A stretch of DNA of 64,000 nucleotides from Croceivirga sp. (lineage in GTDB: Bacteria > Bacteroidota > Bacteroidia > Flavobacteriales > Flavobacteriaceae), in contig JANQKR010000017.1 of the NCBI GenBank assembly GCA_028281025.1, positions 159,763 to 223,762 on the forward strand, given 5' to 3'. A program made the position numbers and the translations under genes. Positions within the stretch are counted from its first letter, which is position 1; each line of letters opens with the position of its first letter. The notes under the pieces were generated by a model, which was not told the origin of the DNA, did not search any database, and saw only the letters and a program-made list of their open reading frames with translations. This document shows positions 54,141 to 64,000 of this stretch, in pieces.

Positions 54141-55697
54141 TCAATAATGACCAATTTCCGATAAACTAGGACTCTTTTTTTTTTGGAGCTTACCCAAATA
54201 TTCAGTTGGCGTAAGAGCCGTTTCCTTTTTAAACGCTTTATTGAAGGTCACCTTGTTGTTGTATCCTACTTCATAGGCAATGTCAATGATGTTAAGTACC
54301 TTCCCACTCTCCAGAAGTTCTTTGGCTTCTTTAATACGATACACATTGATATACTCGTGAAAGCTTTTTTCAAAATGTTCATTGATAATTTGGGATGCAT
54401 TGTGCCTTGTAGTATTTAGTTTTTTGGCAACCAAATCCAAGTTAATGTCATTTCTTCGGTACAGTTTTTCTTTTTCAAATAATTGGGTGAGGCTTTCCTT
54501 TAATTCCAAAGAAAGGCTATCCGTAAGTCCGGATTTTAGATACTTCTTCGGGAAAAGTCCATTAGTAAGGGTATAGGTGGCACTTAATACGTTTGGTTGC
54601 ACGTTGGTGGCGGCATAACCTACGTACAATACCATGGTGGCCATCATTACAATAGGGATATGATACAAAATGGGGTAAGGGTTGCCCGCCGAAATGGAGA
54701 TGCCATAAACAATATAGGTTATGACATAGGCCACATGGATATAATAAATATTGTTTTGCCATAATCTATTTTTTGAGGCCAATCTGCCCTTCTCTTTATT
54801 CCTTTTAAGTAGCCGATTGATAAAATAAGCATAGACAGCCAGTGATATGGCCTTAAGCGAAACGATCAAAACCAATTTTCCGGAGTCTTCCGGGCTTACC
54901 CCATTTTGCAAACGAGTGAGCATTAAATTGATTTTCTCCTCGCCCGTAAACGCGTAGACCTCGGGAATGAGGTAGGCCACAAGAATTAGGGTGGGCACTA
55001 CATGCCACAAATCCTTCCAGATAAGGCGATGTTTGTTTGACACCCTTTGAAAGTATAGAAATAGCAAAGGCCCATACAAAAAAGAAGACCATGTGGACAT
55101 CAAATACGAATGGGGAAGTTCAAAAAGGTAATTGGAACGATTTATACTAATATTTAAAATAAAGAGCGAATGTATGGAAACAAAAAATGCAATCAATATA
55201 CGGGCATTTTTATCGATTTTTTTATTCACAAGCAACATGCCCATAACATAAAACCCAATCAACGCCACAAAAAAGTATAATAACGACCATGTATTGATCC
55301 TTGGGGTTACCCTTTCCGAGACCCTGCTGAATTCATCCGTTGTCCGTATGGGGTCAAAACCTTCGTGCAAGAGGAAAGAGGGTTTGAACTCCAACTGTAG
55401 GAATTCATGAATGTAGGACACGGACTGCGTTGGATGTTCAATGGCGGCTTCACTTAGGGCCAGTTTTTTTAATATCTTGGCTTTTTCCTCCTTTATGGTG
55501 TCCAGATTTTTTTTGTAAAGGGGTATGGCCTGTTGGTAACGACGAATATTATAGAAATAATCCGCCCATTCAAGTGAATCTTGAAAGGCAAGGGGAAATT
55601 CATCAAATTTTGTGCCATTCCCAGGCTCTTTACTCCATAGGGAGATGGCATGGAGGAATAGGCAAGTGTAGACAAAACTGTCAAAAGTCCGCCGCAT
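54141..55697 (-). CDS. Membrane-bound AraC-type regulator
   Basis: 518 residues. A signal-like N-terminus, a short helical (TPR-like) periplasmic region, about seven membrane helices (residues about 135-350) and a C-terminal AraC DNA-binding domain: LDLVAKKLNTTRHNASQIINE and IIDIAYEVGYNNKVTFNKAF, ending KKETALTPTEYLGKL. Such proteins are common in Flavobacteriia and act on genes directly from the membrane. Signal unknown. Confidence 0.88.
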   Translation of the reverse strand: MRRTFDSFVYTCLFLHAISLWSKEPGNGTKFDEFPLAFQDSLEWADYFYNIRRYQQAIPLYKKNLDTIKEEKAKILKKLALSEAAIEHPTQSVSYIHEFLQLEFKPSFLLHEGFDPIRTTDEFSRVSERVTPRINTWSLLYFFVALIGFYVMGMLLVNKKIDKNARILIAFFVSIHSLFILNISINRSNYLFELPHSYLMSTWSSFLYGPLLFLYFQRVSNKHRLIWKDLWHVVPTLILVAYLIPEVYAFTGEEKINLMLTRLQNGVSPEDSGKLVLIVSLKAISLAVYAYFINRLLKRNKEKGRLASKNRLWQNNIYYIHVAYVITYIVYGISISAGNPYPILYHIPIVMMATMVLYVGYAATNVQPNVLSATYTLTNGLFPKKYLKSGLTDSLSLELKESLTQLFEKEKLYRRNDINLDLVAKKLNTTRHNASQIINEHFEKSFHEYINVYRIKEAKELLESGKVLNIIDIAYEVGYNNKVTFNKAFKKETALTPTEYLGKLQKKKSPSLSEIGHY

Positions 55698-56106
55698 TTT
55701 GATGATTGATGAATTAGTACTGTTAACAAGTTATAAAATCAACATTCTCAAAACGTTAACAAAAAGCTAAAATCCGTAAGTCCCGATAATAGTTTACCTT
55801 TTACTTGTGTCAAATTTGTGCCTTTTAAAACTCTTTTGAACCAATGGAGGATTTTTCATACAAAAAAGCCAGTGGGTCACACTGGCTTTTAAACTAACTA
55901 ACTCAAAAAAATGCTAACTCAAATAACTCGGAACAAAATTCAATTTTCTGACCTTGGCAAAGGTTAACTAAACTTTAGCAATATGTTATAATTGCTTTGT
56001 TTTCTTGTGGTTATAACGACCTTAAAATGGAAATATTGTAAGTTATCCGTTTTAAAAAATCGTTAAATACCCGATTTGGGCCATAAATCCATATGACCTT
56101 ATTCCA
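55698..56106. other. Intergenic region holding a terminator
   Basis: 409 nt between purU and the membrane regulator gene. Only the terminator at 55861-55890 is clear; the rest is AT-rich and must contain the promoter of the regulator gene. Confidence 0.5.
55861..55890 (-). terminator. Terminator in the purU/regulator gap
   Basis: 10-bp arms AAAGCCAGTG and CACTGGCTTT with a 5-nt loop; A-run on one side and T-run on the other, so it can act on both strands. Most likely ends purU transcripts. Confidence 0.75.
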
Positions 56107-56955
56107 TTAGGTGAAGATGACGGTTTTGTTATTGTAGACCATGGTCTTTCGAAGTGTATGGAGTTTTACCGCCCTCGCCAGGACAATTTTTTCCAAATCC
56201 CTGCCTTTCGCTATAAAATCCTTTATATTATGACTGTGTGATACCGCGGTAACATCCTGTTCAATAATGGGTCCGGCGTCCAATTCTTCGGTAACGTAAT
56301 GACTGGTGGCACCAATAATCTTAACCCCTCGTTTAAATGCGGCATGATATGGCTTGGCACCTGCAAACGCCGGGAGAAAGGAGTGATGGATATTTATGAT
56401 CTTGTTGGGATAATAATTGATCAGTTTTGAAGAAACTATTTGCATATATCTCGCAAGCACAATAAAATCAACCTCATTTTCCTTTAGAAGTTTTAGCTGT
56501 TTTTCTTCGGCTTCGGATTTGGTTCCTTTGGTTACCGGAACATGATGAAATGGAATTTTAAACTGCTCTGCAATATAACCAAGGTCTTTATGATTACTTA
56601 GAATAAAAGGAATATCTACTTCCAGTTCCCCAGACTGGTGCCTGCTCAACAAATCATAAAGGCAATGATTGTACTTGGAAACAAAAATGGCCATTTTAGG
56701 TAAGGTGCCTTCCGAATGGTAGCTCCATTCCATCGCATACTTCTGAGCGATTTTTTTATCAAATTCCTCCTCAAATACGGCTTGGGTAAGCCCATTTTCT
56801 AATTCAACCTCCAATCGCATAAAGAATACCTCTGCCTCCTTATCCACATGTTGGTCCAAATAAATAACATTGCCTTCTTTTTGGTATAAAAAGTTGGTTA
56901 CCGAAAAAATGATTCCCTTTTGATCGGGACAATGGATGAGAACTGTAAGCTTCAT
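56107..56955 (-). CDS. purU: Formyltetrahydrofolate deformylase
   Basis: 282 residues: an N-terminal ACT domain (KLTVLIHCPDQKGIIFSVTN) and the formyl-transferase-like domain with VLARYMQIVS, NIHHSFLPAFAGAKPY and GATSHYVTEELDAGPII. It releases formate from 10-formyl-THF, balancing one-carbon pools. Divergent from icmF. Confidence 0.95.
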   Translation of the reverse strand: MKLTVLIHCPDQKGIIFSVTNFLYQKEGNVIYLDQHVDKEAEVFFMRLEVELENGLTQAVFEEEFDKKIAQKYAMEWSYHSEGTLPKMAIFVSKYNHCLYDLLSRHQSGELEVDIPFILSNHKDLGYIAEQFKIPFHHVPVTKGTKSEAEEKQLKLLKENEVDFIVLARYMQIVSSKLINYYPNKIINIHHSFLPAFAGAKPYHAAFKRGVKIIGATSHYVTEELDAGPIIEQDVTAVSHSHNIKDFIAKGRDLEKIVLARAVKLHTLRKTMVYNNKTVIFT

Positions 56956-57092
56956 GACAATAAAATTGGGCTAAAATTATTTGATTCAAAAAAACAAAGC
57001 TAAATACACCTTACTTTTTGTATTATTCGAATTATAATTCAATTTTCATTGCATTTATCTTAACTTGCGGAGCATAAAATTAGGGTTCAACA

Positions 57093-60000
57093 ATGGAACA
57101 TATAGCACCTTATCGCCCAAAACATAAAATTAGAATTGTAACTGCGGCTTCATTGTTCGATGGTCACGATGCCGCCATCAATATAATGCGTAGAATAATT
57201 CAGGCCACTGGCGTTGAAGTAATCCATTTGGGACATGATAGAAGCGTGGCGGAAGTCGTGGATTGCGCTATTCAGGAAGATGCCAATGCCATTGCCATGA
57301 CCTCCTATCAGGGAGGGCACAATGAATACTTCAAGTACATGTATGATCTGCTACAGGAGAAGGGTGCCGGCCAAATAAAAGTATTTGGAGGGGGTGGAGG
57401 GGTCATTCTTCCGCATGAGATCAAAGATTTGATGAAGTACGGTATAGAAAGAATCTACGCCCCAGACGATGGAAGGAAAATGGGCCTCCAGGGAATGATC
57501 AATGATTTGGTACAAAGGTGCGATGTTGAAGTTCCAAAACTGGAAGTCAAAGCCGTCAATGGACTCTCGGGGCAACTCAAAAATAAGGATGTCAATACCA
57601 TTGCCCGCTTGATTTCCTTGGCAGAAAATCGTCCAGGGGAGTTCCAGGAACACTTTTCGAAGATCACCCCGAATGATAAGGTACCCGTGCTGGGAATTAC
57701 CGGAACAGGAGGTGCAGGGAAATCCAGTTTGGTGGATGAGTTGATAAGAAGGTTTTTATTGGATTTTCCGGAAAAACATATCGGGGTCGTTTCAGTAGAT
57801 CCGTCCAAGCGCAAAACGGGAGGGGCACTTTTGGGGGATAGGATTCGAATGAACGCCATAAACAGTGATCGGGTCTATATGCGTTCCCTGGCGACACGAC
57901 AGTCCAATTTGGCCCTTTCCAAATATGTAGGGGAAGCTATAGCCGTTCTTAAGGCGGCAGCTTTTGATCTGATCATCTTGGAAACCTCGGGAATTGGGCA
58001 GTCCGATACGGAGATTTTGGACTTTAGTAATGTTTCCCTATATGTAATGACCCCAGAATTTGGGGCAGCGACCCAATTGGAGAAAATTGATATGCTGGAC
58101 TTTGCAGATTTGGTAGCCATTAACAAATTTGACAAACGGGGAGCGCTGGATGCCATTAGGGATGTGAGAAAGCAATACGTTCGTAACCATAATCTTTGGG
58201 ATGCCAAAGACGGTGATCTGCCCATCTATGGCACTATGGCTTCCCAGTTCAATGACCCTGGGATGAACAGCTTGTACACGGCCACAATGAAAGCCCTCTC
58301 GGAAAAAACGGAGGCTGGATTACCGGCCGGTTCAAATGTATCCCTGGGAACTTTGGAAAAACAATTTATCATTCCTCCCGCCCGAACACGCTATTTATCC
58401 GAAATAGCGGAAAACAACAGAAGCTATGACCTGTTGGTCAAAGAACAATCCAATACCGCCCAAAAGTTATATGGAATTTTTACTTCCATTTTAACATTGG
58501 CCAACTTGTCCATAAAAGACAATAACCCACAATATTTTAGTAAGTCCACCATAAACTCCGATTTAATTCTTTCCAAAGCAGATGAGCGCAGTAGGGATAT
58601 CATCAAAATCCTTATGGCGGAGTTTGATCGGATAAAGATGGATTTACATCCCAGGAATTGGGAGTTGATCATTAATTGGGAAAATCAATTAAAACGGTAC
58701 AAAGCATCCGAATATACGTATGAGGTTAGGGGAAGGGAAATTAAGTTGGAGACCCATTCCACATCATTGTCACATAATCAAATTCCAAAAGTGGCCCTCC
58801 CAAAGTATACGGCCTGGGGAGATCTTTTGATGTGGATGTTGCAAGAAAACGTCCCTGGGGAATTTCCCTATGCGGCGGGGATTTATCCTTTTAAAAGAAC
58901 TGGGGAGGACCCTACACGGATGTTTGCCGGTGAAGGTGGTCCGGAACGTACCAATAGACGATTTCATTACGTGAGTTTGGATATGCCGGCGAAGCGATTG
59001 TCCACCGCATTCGATTCGGTTACCTTATATGGACATGATCCAGATCATCGACCTGATATTTACGGAAAAATTGGAAATTCCGGGGTTTCCATCTGCTGTT
59101 TGGATGATGCTAAAAAACTCTATTCGGGATTTGATTTAAGTGACCCAATGACTTCGGTCAGTATGACCATTAATGGCCCGGCACCAATGCTACTGGGTTT
59201 CTTTATGAATGCGGCCATTGATCAAAACTGTGAAAAGTACATTAAGGACCATAAGCTGGAAGCCAGGATTGAAAAGAAAATCGAGACGATCTATCAAAAA
59301 AAGGGAATGGATAGACCTCGGTATATTGGCGAACTTCCGGAAGGGAACAATGGCCTGGGCCTAATGCTTTTAGGTGTTACCGGGGACCAGGTACTTCCCA
59401 TGGCGGTATATAACGAAATCAAGGCTAAAACCTTAAATCAGGTACGGGGTACAGTACAAGCCGATATCCTAAAAGAGGACCAGGCCCAAAACACCTGTAT
59501 TTTTTCCACGGAATTTGCATTACGGTTAATGGGGGATGTCCAGGAATATTTCATTAAAAACGCGGTACGTAATTTTTACTCCGTATCCATTTCCGGGTAT
59601 CACATCGCCGAAGCCGGGGCAAATCCCATTTCCCAATTGGCATTTACCCTGTCCAATGGATTCACTTATGTGGAGTATTACTTGAGTAGGGGAATGGATA
59701 TTGACAAATTTGGACCAAACCTTTCTTTCTTTTTCTCCAATGGGATTGACCCCGAATACGCAGTGATTGGTAGGGTGGCGAGGCGAATTTGGGCCAAGGC
59801 CATGCGTGATAAATACGGAGCTGGACCAAGGGCGCAAATGTTAAAGTATCACATCCAGACTTCCGGAAGGAGTCTACATGCCCAGGAAATTGACTTTAAT
59901 GATATACGGACCACGCTCCAGGCCCTCTACGCCGTTTATGATAACTGTAATTCCCTGCATACCAATGCCTATGACGAAGCCATCACCACTCCTACCGAAG

Positions 60001-60545
60001 AATCGGTACGAAGGGCAATGGCCATTCAACTGATCATCAATAAGGAATTGGGACTTGCAAAAAATGAAAACCCGCTGCAGGGTTCCTTTATTATTGAGGA
60101 ACTGACTGACTTGGTAGAGGAGGCCGTATTGCTCGAATTTGATAGGATTACGGAACGAGGGGGGGTATTGGGCGCCATGGAAACCATGTACCAACGTTCC
60201 AAGATACAGGAGGAAAGCCTTCATTACGAGACCTTAAAACATACCGGGGAATATCCCATTATTGGGGTGAACACGTTCTTAAGTTCCAAGGGTTCACCAA
60301 CAATATTGCCCGCAGAAGTAATTCGTGCCACCACGGAGGAAAAAGATGCCCAAATCCAAACCCTGGAAAACGTACACAACGGAAATAGGACCGAAGCGGA
60401 ACAAGGGTTAAAAGCGTTACAGCAAGTAGCGGTTGAAAATGGCAATACTTTTGACCAGTTGATGGAGGTTACAAAGTATTGCTCTTTAGGTCAGATAACC
60501 CATGCACTTTTTCAGGTTGGGGGGCAATACAGAAGAAATATGTAG
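57093..60545 (+). CDS. icmF: Fused acyl-CoA mutase IcmF (B12 domain, G-protein chaperone, mutase)
   Basis: 1150 residues. The cobalamin-binding domain is first, with DGHD at 23-26 and the GG loop at 99-103. The MeaB-like G-protein domain has the P-loop GTGGAGKS (204-211), [12 protein letters not shown] and [11 protein letters not shown]. The TIM-barrel mutase domain follows from about residue 560, with [24 protein letters not shown] (in part). IcmF interconverts isobutyryl- and butyryl-CoA, sometimes pivalyl-CoA, with its own chaperone for cofactor repair. Confidence 0.95.
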   Translation: MEHIAPYRPKHKIRIVTAASLFDGHDAAINIMRRIIQATGVEVIHLGHDRSVAEVVDCAIQEDANAIAMTSYQGGHNEYFKYMYDLLQEKGAGQIKVFGGGGGVILPHEIKDLMKYGIERIYAPDDGRKMGLQGMINDLVQRCDVEVPKLEVKAVNGLSGQLKNKDVNTIARLISLAENRPGEFQEHFSKITPNDKVPVLGITGTGGAGKSSLVDELIRRFLLDFPEKHIGVVSVDPSKRKTGGALLGDRIRMNAINSDRVYMRSLATRQSNLALSKYVGEAIAVLKAAAFDLIILETSGIGQSDTEILDFSNVSLYVMTPEFGAATQLEKIDMLDFADLVAINKFDKRGALDAIRDVRKQYVRNHNLWDAKDGDLPIYGTMASQFNDPGMNSLYTATMKALSEKTEAGLPAGSNVSLGTLEKQFIIPPARTRYLSEIAENNRSYDLLVKEQSNTAQKLYGIFTSILTLANLSIKDNNPQYFSKSTINSDLILSKADERSRDIIKILMAEFDRIKMDLHPRNWELIINWENQLKRYKASEYTYEVRGREIKLETHSTSLSHNQIPKVALPKYTAWGDLLMWMLQENVPGEFPYAAGIYPFKRTGEDPTRMFAGEGGPERTNRRFHYVSLDMPAKRLSTAFDSVTLYGHDPDHRPDIYGKIGNSGVSICCLDDAKKLYSGFDLSDPMTSVSMTINGPAPMLLGFFMNAAIDQNCEKYIKDHKLEARIEKKIETIYQKKGMDRPRYIGELPEGNNGLGLMLLGVTGDQVLPMAVYNEIKAKTLNQVRGTVQADILKEDQAQNTCIFSTEFALRLMGDVQEYFIKNAVRNFYSVSISGYHIAEAGANPISQLAFTLSNGFTYVEYYLSRGMDIDKFGPNLSFFFSNGIDPEYAVIGRVARRIWAKAMRDKYGAGPRAQMLKYHIQTSGRSLHAQEIDFNDIRTTLQALYAVYDNCNSLHTNAYDEAITTPTEESVRRAMAIQLIINKELGLAKNENPLQGSFIIEELTDLVEEAVLLEFDRITERGGVLGAMETMYQRSKIQEESLHYETLKHTGEYPIIGVNTFLSSKGSPTILPAEVIRATTEEKDAQIQTLENVHNGNRTEAEQGLKALQQVAVENGNTFDQLMEVTKYCSLGQITHALFQVGGQYRRNM

Positions 60546-60711
60546 AAAAGAATGCCTTTTGTACGGGGGATGAATTGAAAAGGTGCAAAAAAAGGGCCTT
60601 GTTGGATAATTGGAACTTTGAAATAGCAAAAGTTGTTCGTGCTTAATCTACAAAAAGTGGTTCTTGGAAATAAGGACTTGGGATGTATTTTTGAAACGAA
60701 GGGCTTTTAAA

Positions 60712-61110
60712 CTAAAACTCGTTACTAACGAGGGATTTCCGCCATTTTTTGAAGGACTTTTGAAATGTCTTTATCTCCTTTCGCAGTAGGTGCAGATATT
60801 CTTTCTCTTTAATACCATCTTTCTCAAGGCCATTGCAGTAGGAAATGATATTCCGCATAATGATGGTGATAAAGGTTACATTTTTAAGACGGTTGTGCAA
60901 AGAATTGGACGTGTACGCTTTCTCTATGGTCGCAGGAATCAATGATGCATCCGTAGCAATGGATTCTGCAATAATTGCCCTCAACCCCAAGGTCCTCCGG
61001 GAGAACGCTTTGCCCTCCGAAGAAAAATAATGGGCAAGCGCACCGCTTAAATCCCTTAACACCAGGGAGTTCTTGTAAACCGGTAGTGAATTTATACCAT
61101 TCTTTTCCAT
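60712..61110 (-). CDS. Unknown helical protein, four-helix-bundle-like
   Basis: 132 residues from ATG 61110 (MEKNGINSLPVYKNSLVLRD). Almost all helix, basic C-terminus (FQKSFKKWRKSLV). The start VYKNSLVLRDLSGAL recalls four-helix-bundle S23-like proteins, but the match is not firm. Confidence 0.55.
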   Translation of the reverse strand: MEKNGINSLPVYKNSLVLRDLSGALAHYFSSEGKAFSRRTLGLRAIIAESIATDASLIPATIEKAYTSNSLHNRLKNVTFITIIMRNIISYCNGLEKDGIKEKEYLHLLRKEIKTFQKSFKKWRKSLVSNEF

Positions 61111-61225
61111 GAAGAACCAATATATGGACATATAAAAATACTAATGAAAAAAGGGTTATTGTCTTTAATAATTAAAGTATTTATATTAATTTTCAAAATA
61201 TATTAAAGCAAAAACACTATTTGAT

Positions 61226-61693
61226 TTGAATTTTAAATTAGATCGCCTAAGCACGGAAATCCTACTTTGTTTACAGCAAAATTCACGAGTGAGTTTTACG
61301 GAAGTAGGTAAAAGGGTAGGTCTTACTTCTCCGGCTGTAGCGGAGCGCGTAAAGAAAATGGAAGACCTTGGAATTATTGAAAGTTATACCACCCATATCT
61401 CCCATGCTAAACTGGGTTATCAACTAAGGGCCATTATTACCCTTAGGGCTTTTGTCGGAAAATTGAAGCCTTTTTTGGCTAAAGTTGATACCTTTAAGGA
61501 AGTAATCAATTGCTATCGAATTACAGGAAATGAGAATATCATCATGGAGGTCGTTATTCAAGACCAATCACATTTGGAAAAATTCATTGATAAATTAATT
61601 GGTTACGGGGAAACCCGAACCCATATAATTTTGTCCAATGTGGTCTCCAATGCCCCGGTAATCAAATTTAAGAATGAACAAAGGACATCTTAA
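61226..61693 (+). CDS. Lrp/AsnC-family transcriptional regulator
   Basis: 155 residues from TTG. N-terminal HTH (LSTEILLCLQQNSRVSFTEV, then GLTSPAVAERVKKMEDLGII) and a C-terminal RAM effector domain (FKEVINCYRITGNENIIMEV). Regulates amino-acid metabolism in response to a small ligand. Its 3' end overlaps upstream in-frame codons of the next gene but not its likely start. Confidence 0.93.
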   Translation: MNFKLDRLSTEILLCLQQNSRVSFTEVGKRVGLTSPAVAERVKKMEDLGIIESYTTHISHAKLGYQLRAIITLRAFVGKLKPFLAKVDTFKEVINCYRITGNENIIMEVVIQDQSHLEKFIDKLIGYGETRTHIILSNVVSNAPVIKFKNEQRTS

Positions 61694-61724
61694 TTTTTGG
61701 CTAGGTTTTTGTTACTCAACGAGT

Positions 61725-63155
61725 ATGAGTAAGACATTTACATTGCTGACCACTCTTTCCCTGATCTTTTTATCTTTTTCAACCTACTCCCAAGGCCTGA
61801 GAATAAAAAAGGGAACGATCATTGATTCGTTGGCGGTGGTTGGTGATTCCATCCCGGAAACCTTTTCACTTTATTTGCCCAATAAGTTTGAGTTAACTAA
61901 AAAATGGCCTTTGCTTATGGTATTTGATATGGAAGGCAGGGGAAAGGACGGAATTTCAAAATTTGTTGGTGTTGCGGACAGTTTGGGCTATGTAGTCGCT
62001 GCTCCCAATTCCATACGGGATAGTGTGCCAATTTCCGAGAACATGCAACGGACCAAAAGAGTGGTGGACTATCTTTTGGAGCTACTGCCCGTCAACAAAA
62101 GTAGGATTTATACCGCCGGCTTTGAAAGCGGGGGAAGGTTTGCCAATTTGGTCCCCATTTTTTTTAGGGAGATTGTAGGTACGGTGTCCATTAATGCCGC
62201 AATTGCGAATACGGAGTTGCTCAACGCCAAAAACCCTTTTCATTTCATTGGTGTGGTTGACAAAACCAATTTTAATTATCCAACAATCCTTAGGGACGAA
62301 AAAGTCCTGAACGGTTTAAAGTTTCCCAATCATATTTTGGTCGGGGATTCCCTCTCAAATAACACTACAAGGAAAAGATTGGCACAGGCATTATCCTATT
62401 TTGAACTTTTGGCTATGGCCAGGGGGAATACGGTCAAGGACTCAGGGTTCATTGAAGCGTTTTACCAAAGCGATTTGGACCATATAAAGGAATTGTTGGA
62501 TAAGAACGAATTCTTTCTGGCCAATAGGGTCATGGCAGAAACACAGAATATCTTTAGGACTTTACGGGATACGGATTCCCTCAGGGAAATGAAAAAGAAC
62601 CTGAAACGTACCAAAGGTTTTCGAATTCAAAAAAGGGAGTTGGAAACCACCCTGTTTAAGGAGACCTTGTTGCGGGAGGACTTTGCCTATTATCTGGAAG
62701 AAGATGTGTTGACCTATAATTTCAATAATCTGGGTTGGTGGAACTTTCAGATGGAACGGATCAATAAGTTTATCAACGGCAGTAATGCCTCGGAACGTAA
62801 AATGGGGCATCGGCTGGTAGGCTTTGTCAATGCGTTGGTAGAGGATAATATTGATTTGGTAAAAAGTCAGAAGGTCATTGACGAAGAAGCCCTTGTGCTT
62901 CTTTTTATGCTAAAGACCATTATTGCACCCAATAATTTTGACAACTATCTTAAAGTAGCTTCAATAGCATCCAAAAATGAAGATTTTGGAACCGCACTTT
63001 TTTATTTGGAGGAAGCCTTAAAAAAAGGCTTCAACTCCAAGGAGCAATTGTACAATATACCCAATACGGCCTTATTGCGTATTACACCGGAGTTCAATGC
63101 CTTGGTGAAAAAATACCTTGATAATGCCCGGTACAAGACCACTATTGACGAATGA
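61725..63155 (+). CDS. Secreted alpha/beta-hydrolase-like protein
   Basis: 476 residues from ATG 61725 (MSKTFTLLTTLSLIFLSFST, signal peptide). The first 230 residues resemble an esterase fold (PLLMVFDMEGRGKDGI, YTAGFESGGRFANLV with Ser in GFESGG); the rest is helical repeats. Catalytic His and Asp are not obvious, so it may not be an active enzyme. Its end overlaps the next gene (minus) by 14 nt. Confidence 0.65.
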   Translation: MSKTFTLLTTLSLIFLSFSTYSQGLRIKKGTIIDSLAVVGDSIPETFSLYLPNKFELTKKWPLLMVFDMEGRGKDGISKFVGVADSLGYVVAAPNSIRDSVPISENMQRTKRVVDYLLELLPVNKSRIYTAGFESGGRFANLVPIFFREIVGTVSINAAIANTELLNAKNPFHFIGVVDKTNFNYPTILRDEKVLNGLKFPNHILVGDSLSNNTTRKRLAQALSYFELLAMARGNTVKDSGFIEAFYQSDLDHIKELLDKNEFFLANRVMAETQNIFRTLRDTDSLREMKKNLKRTKGFRIQKRELETTLFKETLLREDFAYYLEEDVLTYNFNNLGWWNFQMERINKFINGSNASERKMGHRLVGFVNALVEDNIDLVKSQKVIDEEALVLLFMLKTIIAPNNFDNYLKVASIASKNEDFGTALFYLEEALKKGFNSKEQLYNIPNTALLRITPEFNALVKKYLDNARYKTTIDE

Positions 63156-63879
63156 AAGAAGGGACACTGGCCAAATCCCAATCAATGACCAGTCCCTTGG
63201 CCAAGGATTGGGCTATTTCTTTTCCATAGAGAACTTCGGTCAAATATAGGGCGGCTTCAAAGCTTTTGGCCCCACCCGCGGAGGTTATGTATTTAGCATC
63301 ATGCACAAAAAGAACACTATCCTTTACCTCAAGGTGTGGAAACATTTTCCGATAGGTGGCAATATCACTGGGGAATGTTGTGGAGGCAACACTGTCCAAA
63401 AGCCCTGCTTTGGCCATAACAAAGGCCCCATCGCAGTGGGATGTCATAAAAATTGCTTCCCTGTCCACTTTTTTTACAAAATTGAGCATTACGGTATCCC
63501 TTAGGTCAGTATCCAAATGGTGTTCTGCACTGGGAATGACCAAAATATCAATCCTGGGTAGTTCGTCCTTGGTATAATCGTAATCGGGGAGAATACGAAT
63601 ACCTTCAAAAGAGGTAATGGGCGCTAAGGTTTTGGCCACGGTGAACGTGTTCATGGCTTTAATGTTCTTTCGATATTGGGTATGTTGAAAGATGTCAAAG
63701 GGGGCCGTAAATTCCGTATTGTAGACGCCATCCATAATCAGGAAACCAACATTATATCGATTGGGGGCAAGGGTAGGAAACACCCTTTCGGCCTTTGCAA
63801 CCGATGGTTCTTCCCGATTCTGGCAACCTAGAAGGAAAAAGCCCAGTATACTAAAGGTCAGCAATTTTTTCATATCCAT
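63142..63879 (-). CDS. DJ-1/PfpI-family lipoprotein
   Basis: 245 residues (start at 63879 or 63873). Lipobox in SILGFFLLGCQN, then a DJ-1/PfpI domain (NVGFLIMDGVYNTEFTAPFD, nucleophile elbow in MTSHCDGAFVMAKAGLL, and ITSAGGAKSFEAALYL). Similar to periplasmic forms of the AraC-sensor-type DJ-1 domain. Function unknown. Confidence 0.85.
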   Translation of the reverse strand: MDMKKLLTFSILGFFLLGCQNREEPSVAKAERVFPTLAPNRYNVGFLIMDGVYNTEFTAPFDIFQHTQYRKNIKAMNTFTVAKTLAPITSFEGIRILPDYDYTKDELPRIDILVIPSAEHHLDTDLRDTVMLNFVKKVDREAIFMTSHCDGAFVMAKAGLLDSVASTTFPSDIATYRKMFPHLEVKDSVLFVHDAKYITSAGGAKSFEAALYLTEVLYGKEIAQSLAKGLVIDWDLASVPSFIRQ

Positions 63880-63938
63880 ATTTTGGGTAAAAGGTACAAT
63901 TCCCTTGGAAAAGAATCGGACTGGTGTATTTTTATGGA

Positions 63939-64000
63939 ATGAAACATCTTGGATACATCCTGGTTTTAGTTGTGTGTTCCTGTGGACAGGGAAAAAAATA
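63939..64000 (+). CDS. Lipoprotein gene, cut by the right edge
   Basis: Only the first 20 codons are in the window: a signal peptide with a lipobox (MKHLGYILVLVVCSCGQGKK). Frame open to the edge. Divergent from the DJ-1 gene. Confidence 0.6.
   Translation, partial: MKHLGYILVLVVCSCGQGKK

Overview
The window is a stretch of a Bacteroidota chromosome, most likely a marine member of the Flavobacteriaceae. The evidence is a tRNA-Arg promoter of the flavobacterial type (TTG, 19 bp, TATATTTG), a Bacteroides/CTnDOT-type transfer region (RteC, TraE to TraN), side-by-side type II and type III glutamine synthetases, a BlaI/BlaR1 pair whose BlaR1 carries a TonB-plug-like tail, DUF4266/DUF3570 genes, frequent TTG starts and no strong Shine-Dalgarno sequences.

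Layout. 1-10.5 kb is ordinary chromosome: the end of an M16 peptidase, a DsbD-type reductase with a duplicated alpha domain, two PLP enzymes, thioredoxin reductase and a persulfide dioxygenase/rhodanese fusion. 10.8-28.4 kb is an integrative element beside tRNA-Arg(ACG). It has RteC, an excisionase-like HTH protein, a replication-type regulator and a DnaC-like ATPase on the left, a cargo block at about 13.4-19.84 kb, then a partial transfer operon (traE, F, G, I, J, K, M, N) and a tyrosine recombinase on the right. No relaxase or coupling protein is present. The cargo joins the element inside an N-acetylmuramoyl-L-alanine amidase gene, of which only the 5' part is left, so the element looks immobilised or dependent on helpers.

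The cargo is the most interesting part. One arm (minus strand) encodes an ECF-like sigma factor, a charged 104-residue protein and an ImmA/IrrE metalloprotease. The divergent arm (plus strand) encodes a 35-residue basic peptide, a 54-residue single-span membrane peptide, a ComEC-like metallo-beta-lactamase (MBL) protein ending in RAGRAG, a single polypeptide joining E2-like, E1-like and JAB/JAMM peptidase domains, and a four-span membrane protein. I read it as a protease/sigma-controlled, ubiquitin-like conjugation module, probably anti-phage, in which the MBL protein may be the conjugated partner as the CD-NTase is in type II CBASS. Its function is inference.

28.6-39.1 kb is chromosome again: tRNA-Arg, apt, an SPFH protein, BlaR1/BlaI, a Ca/Na antiporter, divergent GSII and GSIII genes and a serine/threonine dehydratase. 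39.2-44.9 kb is a run of unrelated, co-oriented accessory genes (methyltransferase, AraC regulator, metallophosphoesterase, GNAT, DinB-like and small unknowns). 45-53 kb holds a DUF1080 lipoprotein, purM, a Rieske-thioredoxin-ApbE-DUF4266-DUF3570 cluster interrupted by an 85-bp tandem repeat, then prfA-pyrF. 53.2-64 kb holds a hydrolase, a membrane AraC regulator, purU, the fused acyl-CoA mutase IcmF, an Lrp regulator, a secreted hydrolase-like protein and a DJ-1/PfpI lipoprotein; a further lipoprotein gene runs off the right edge.
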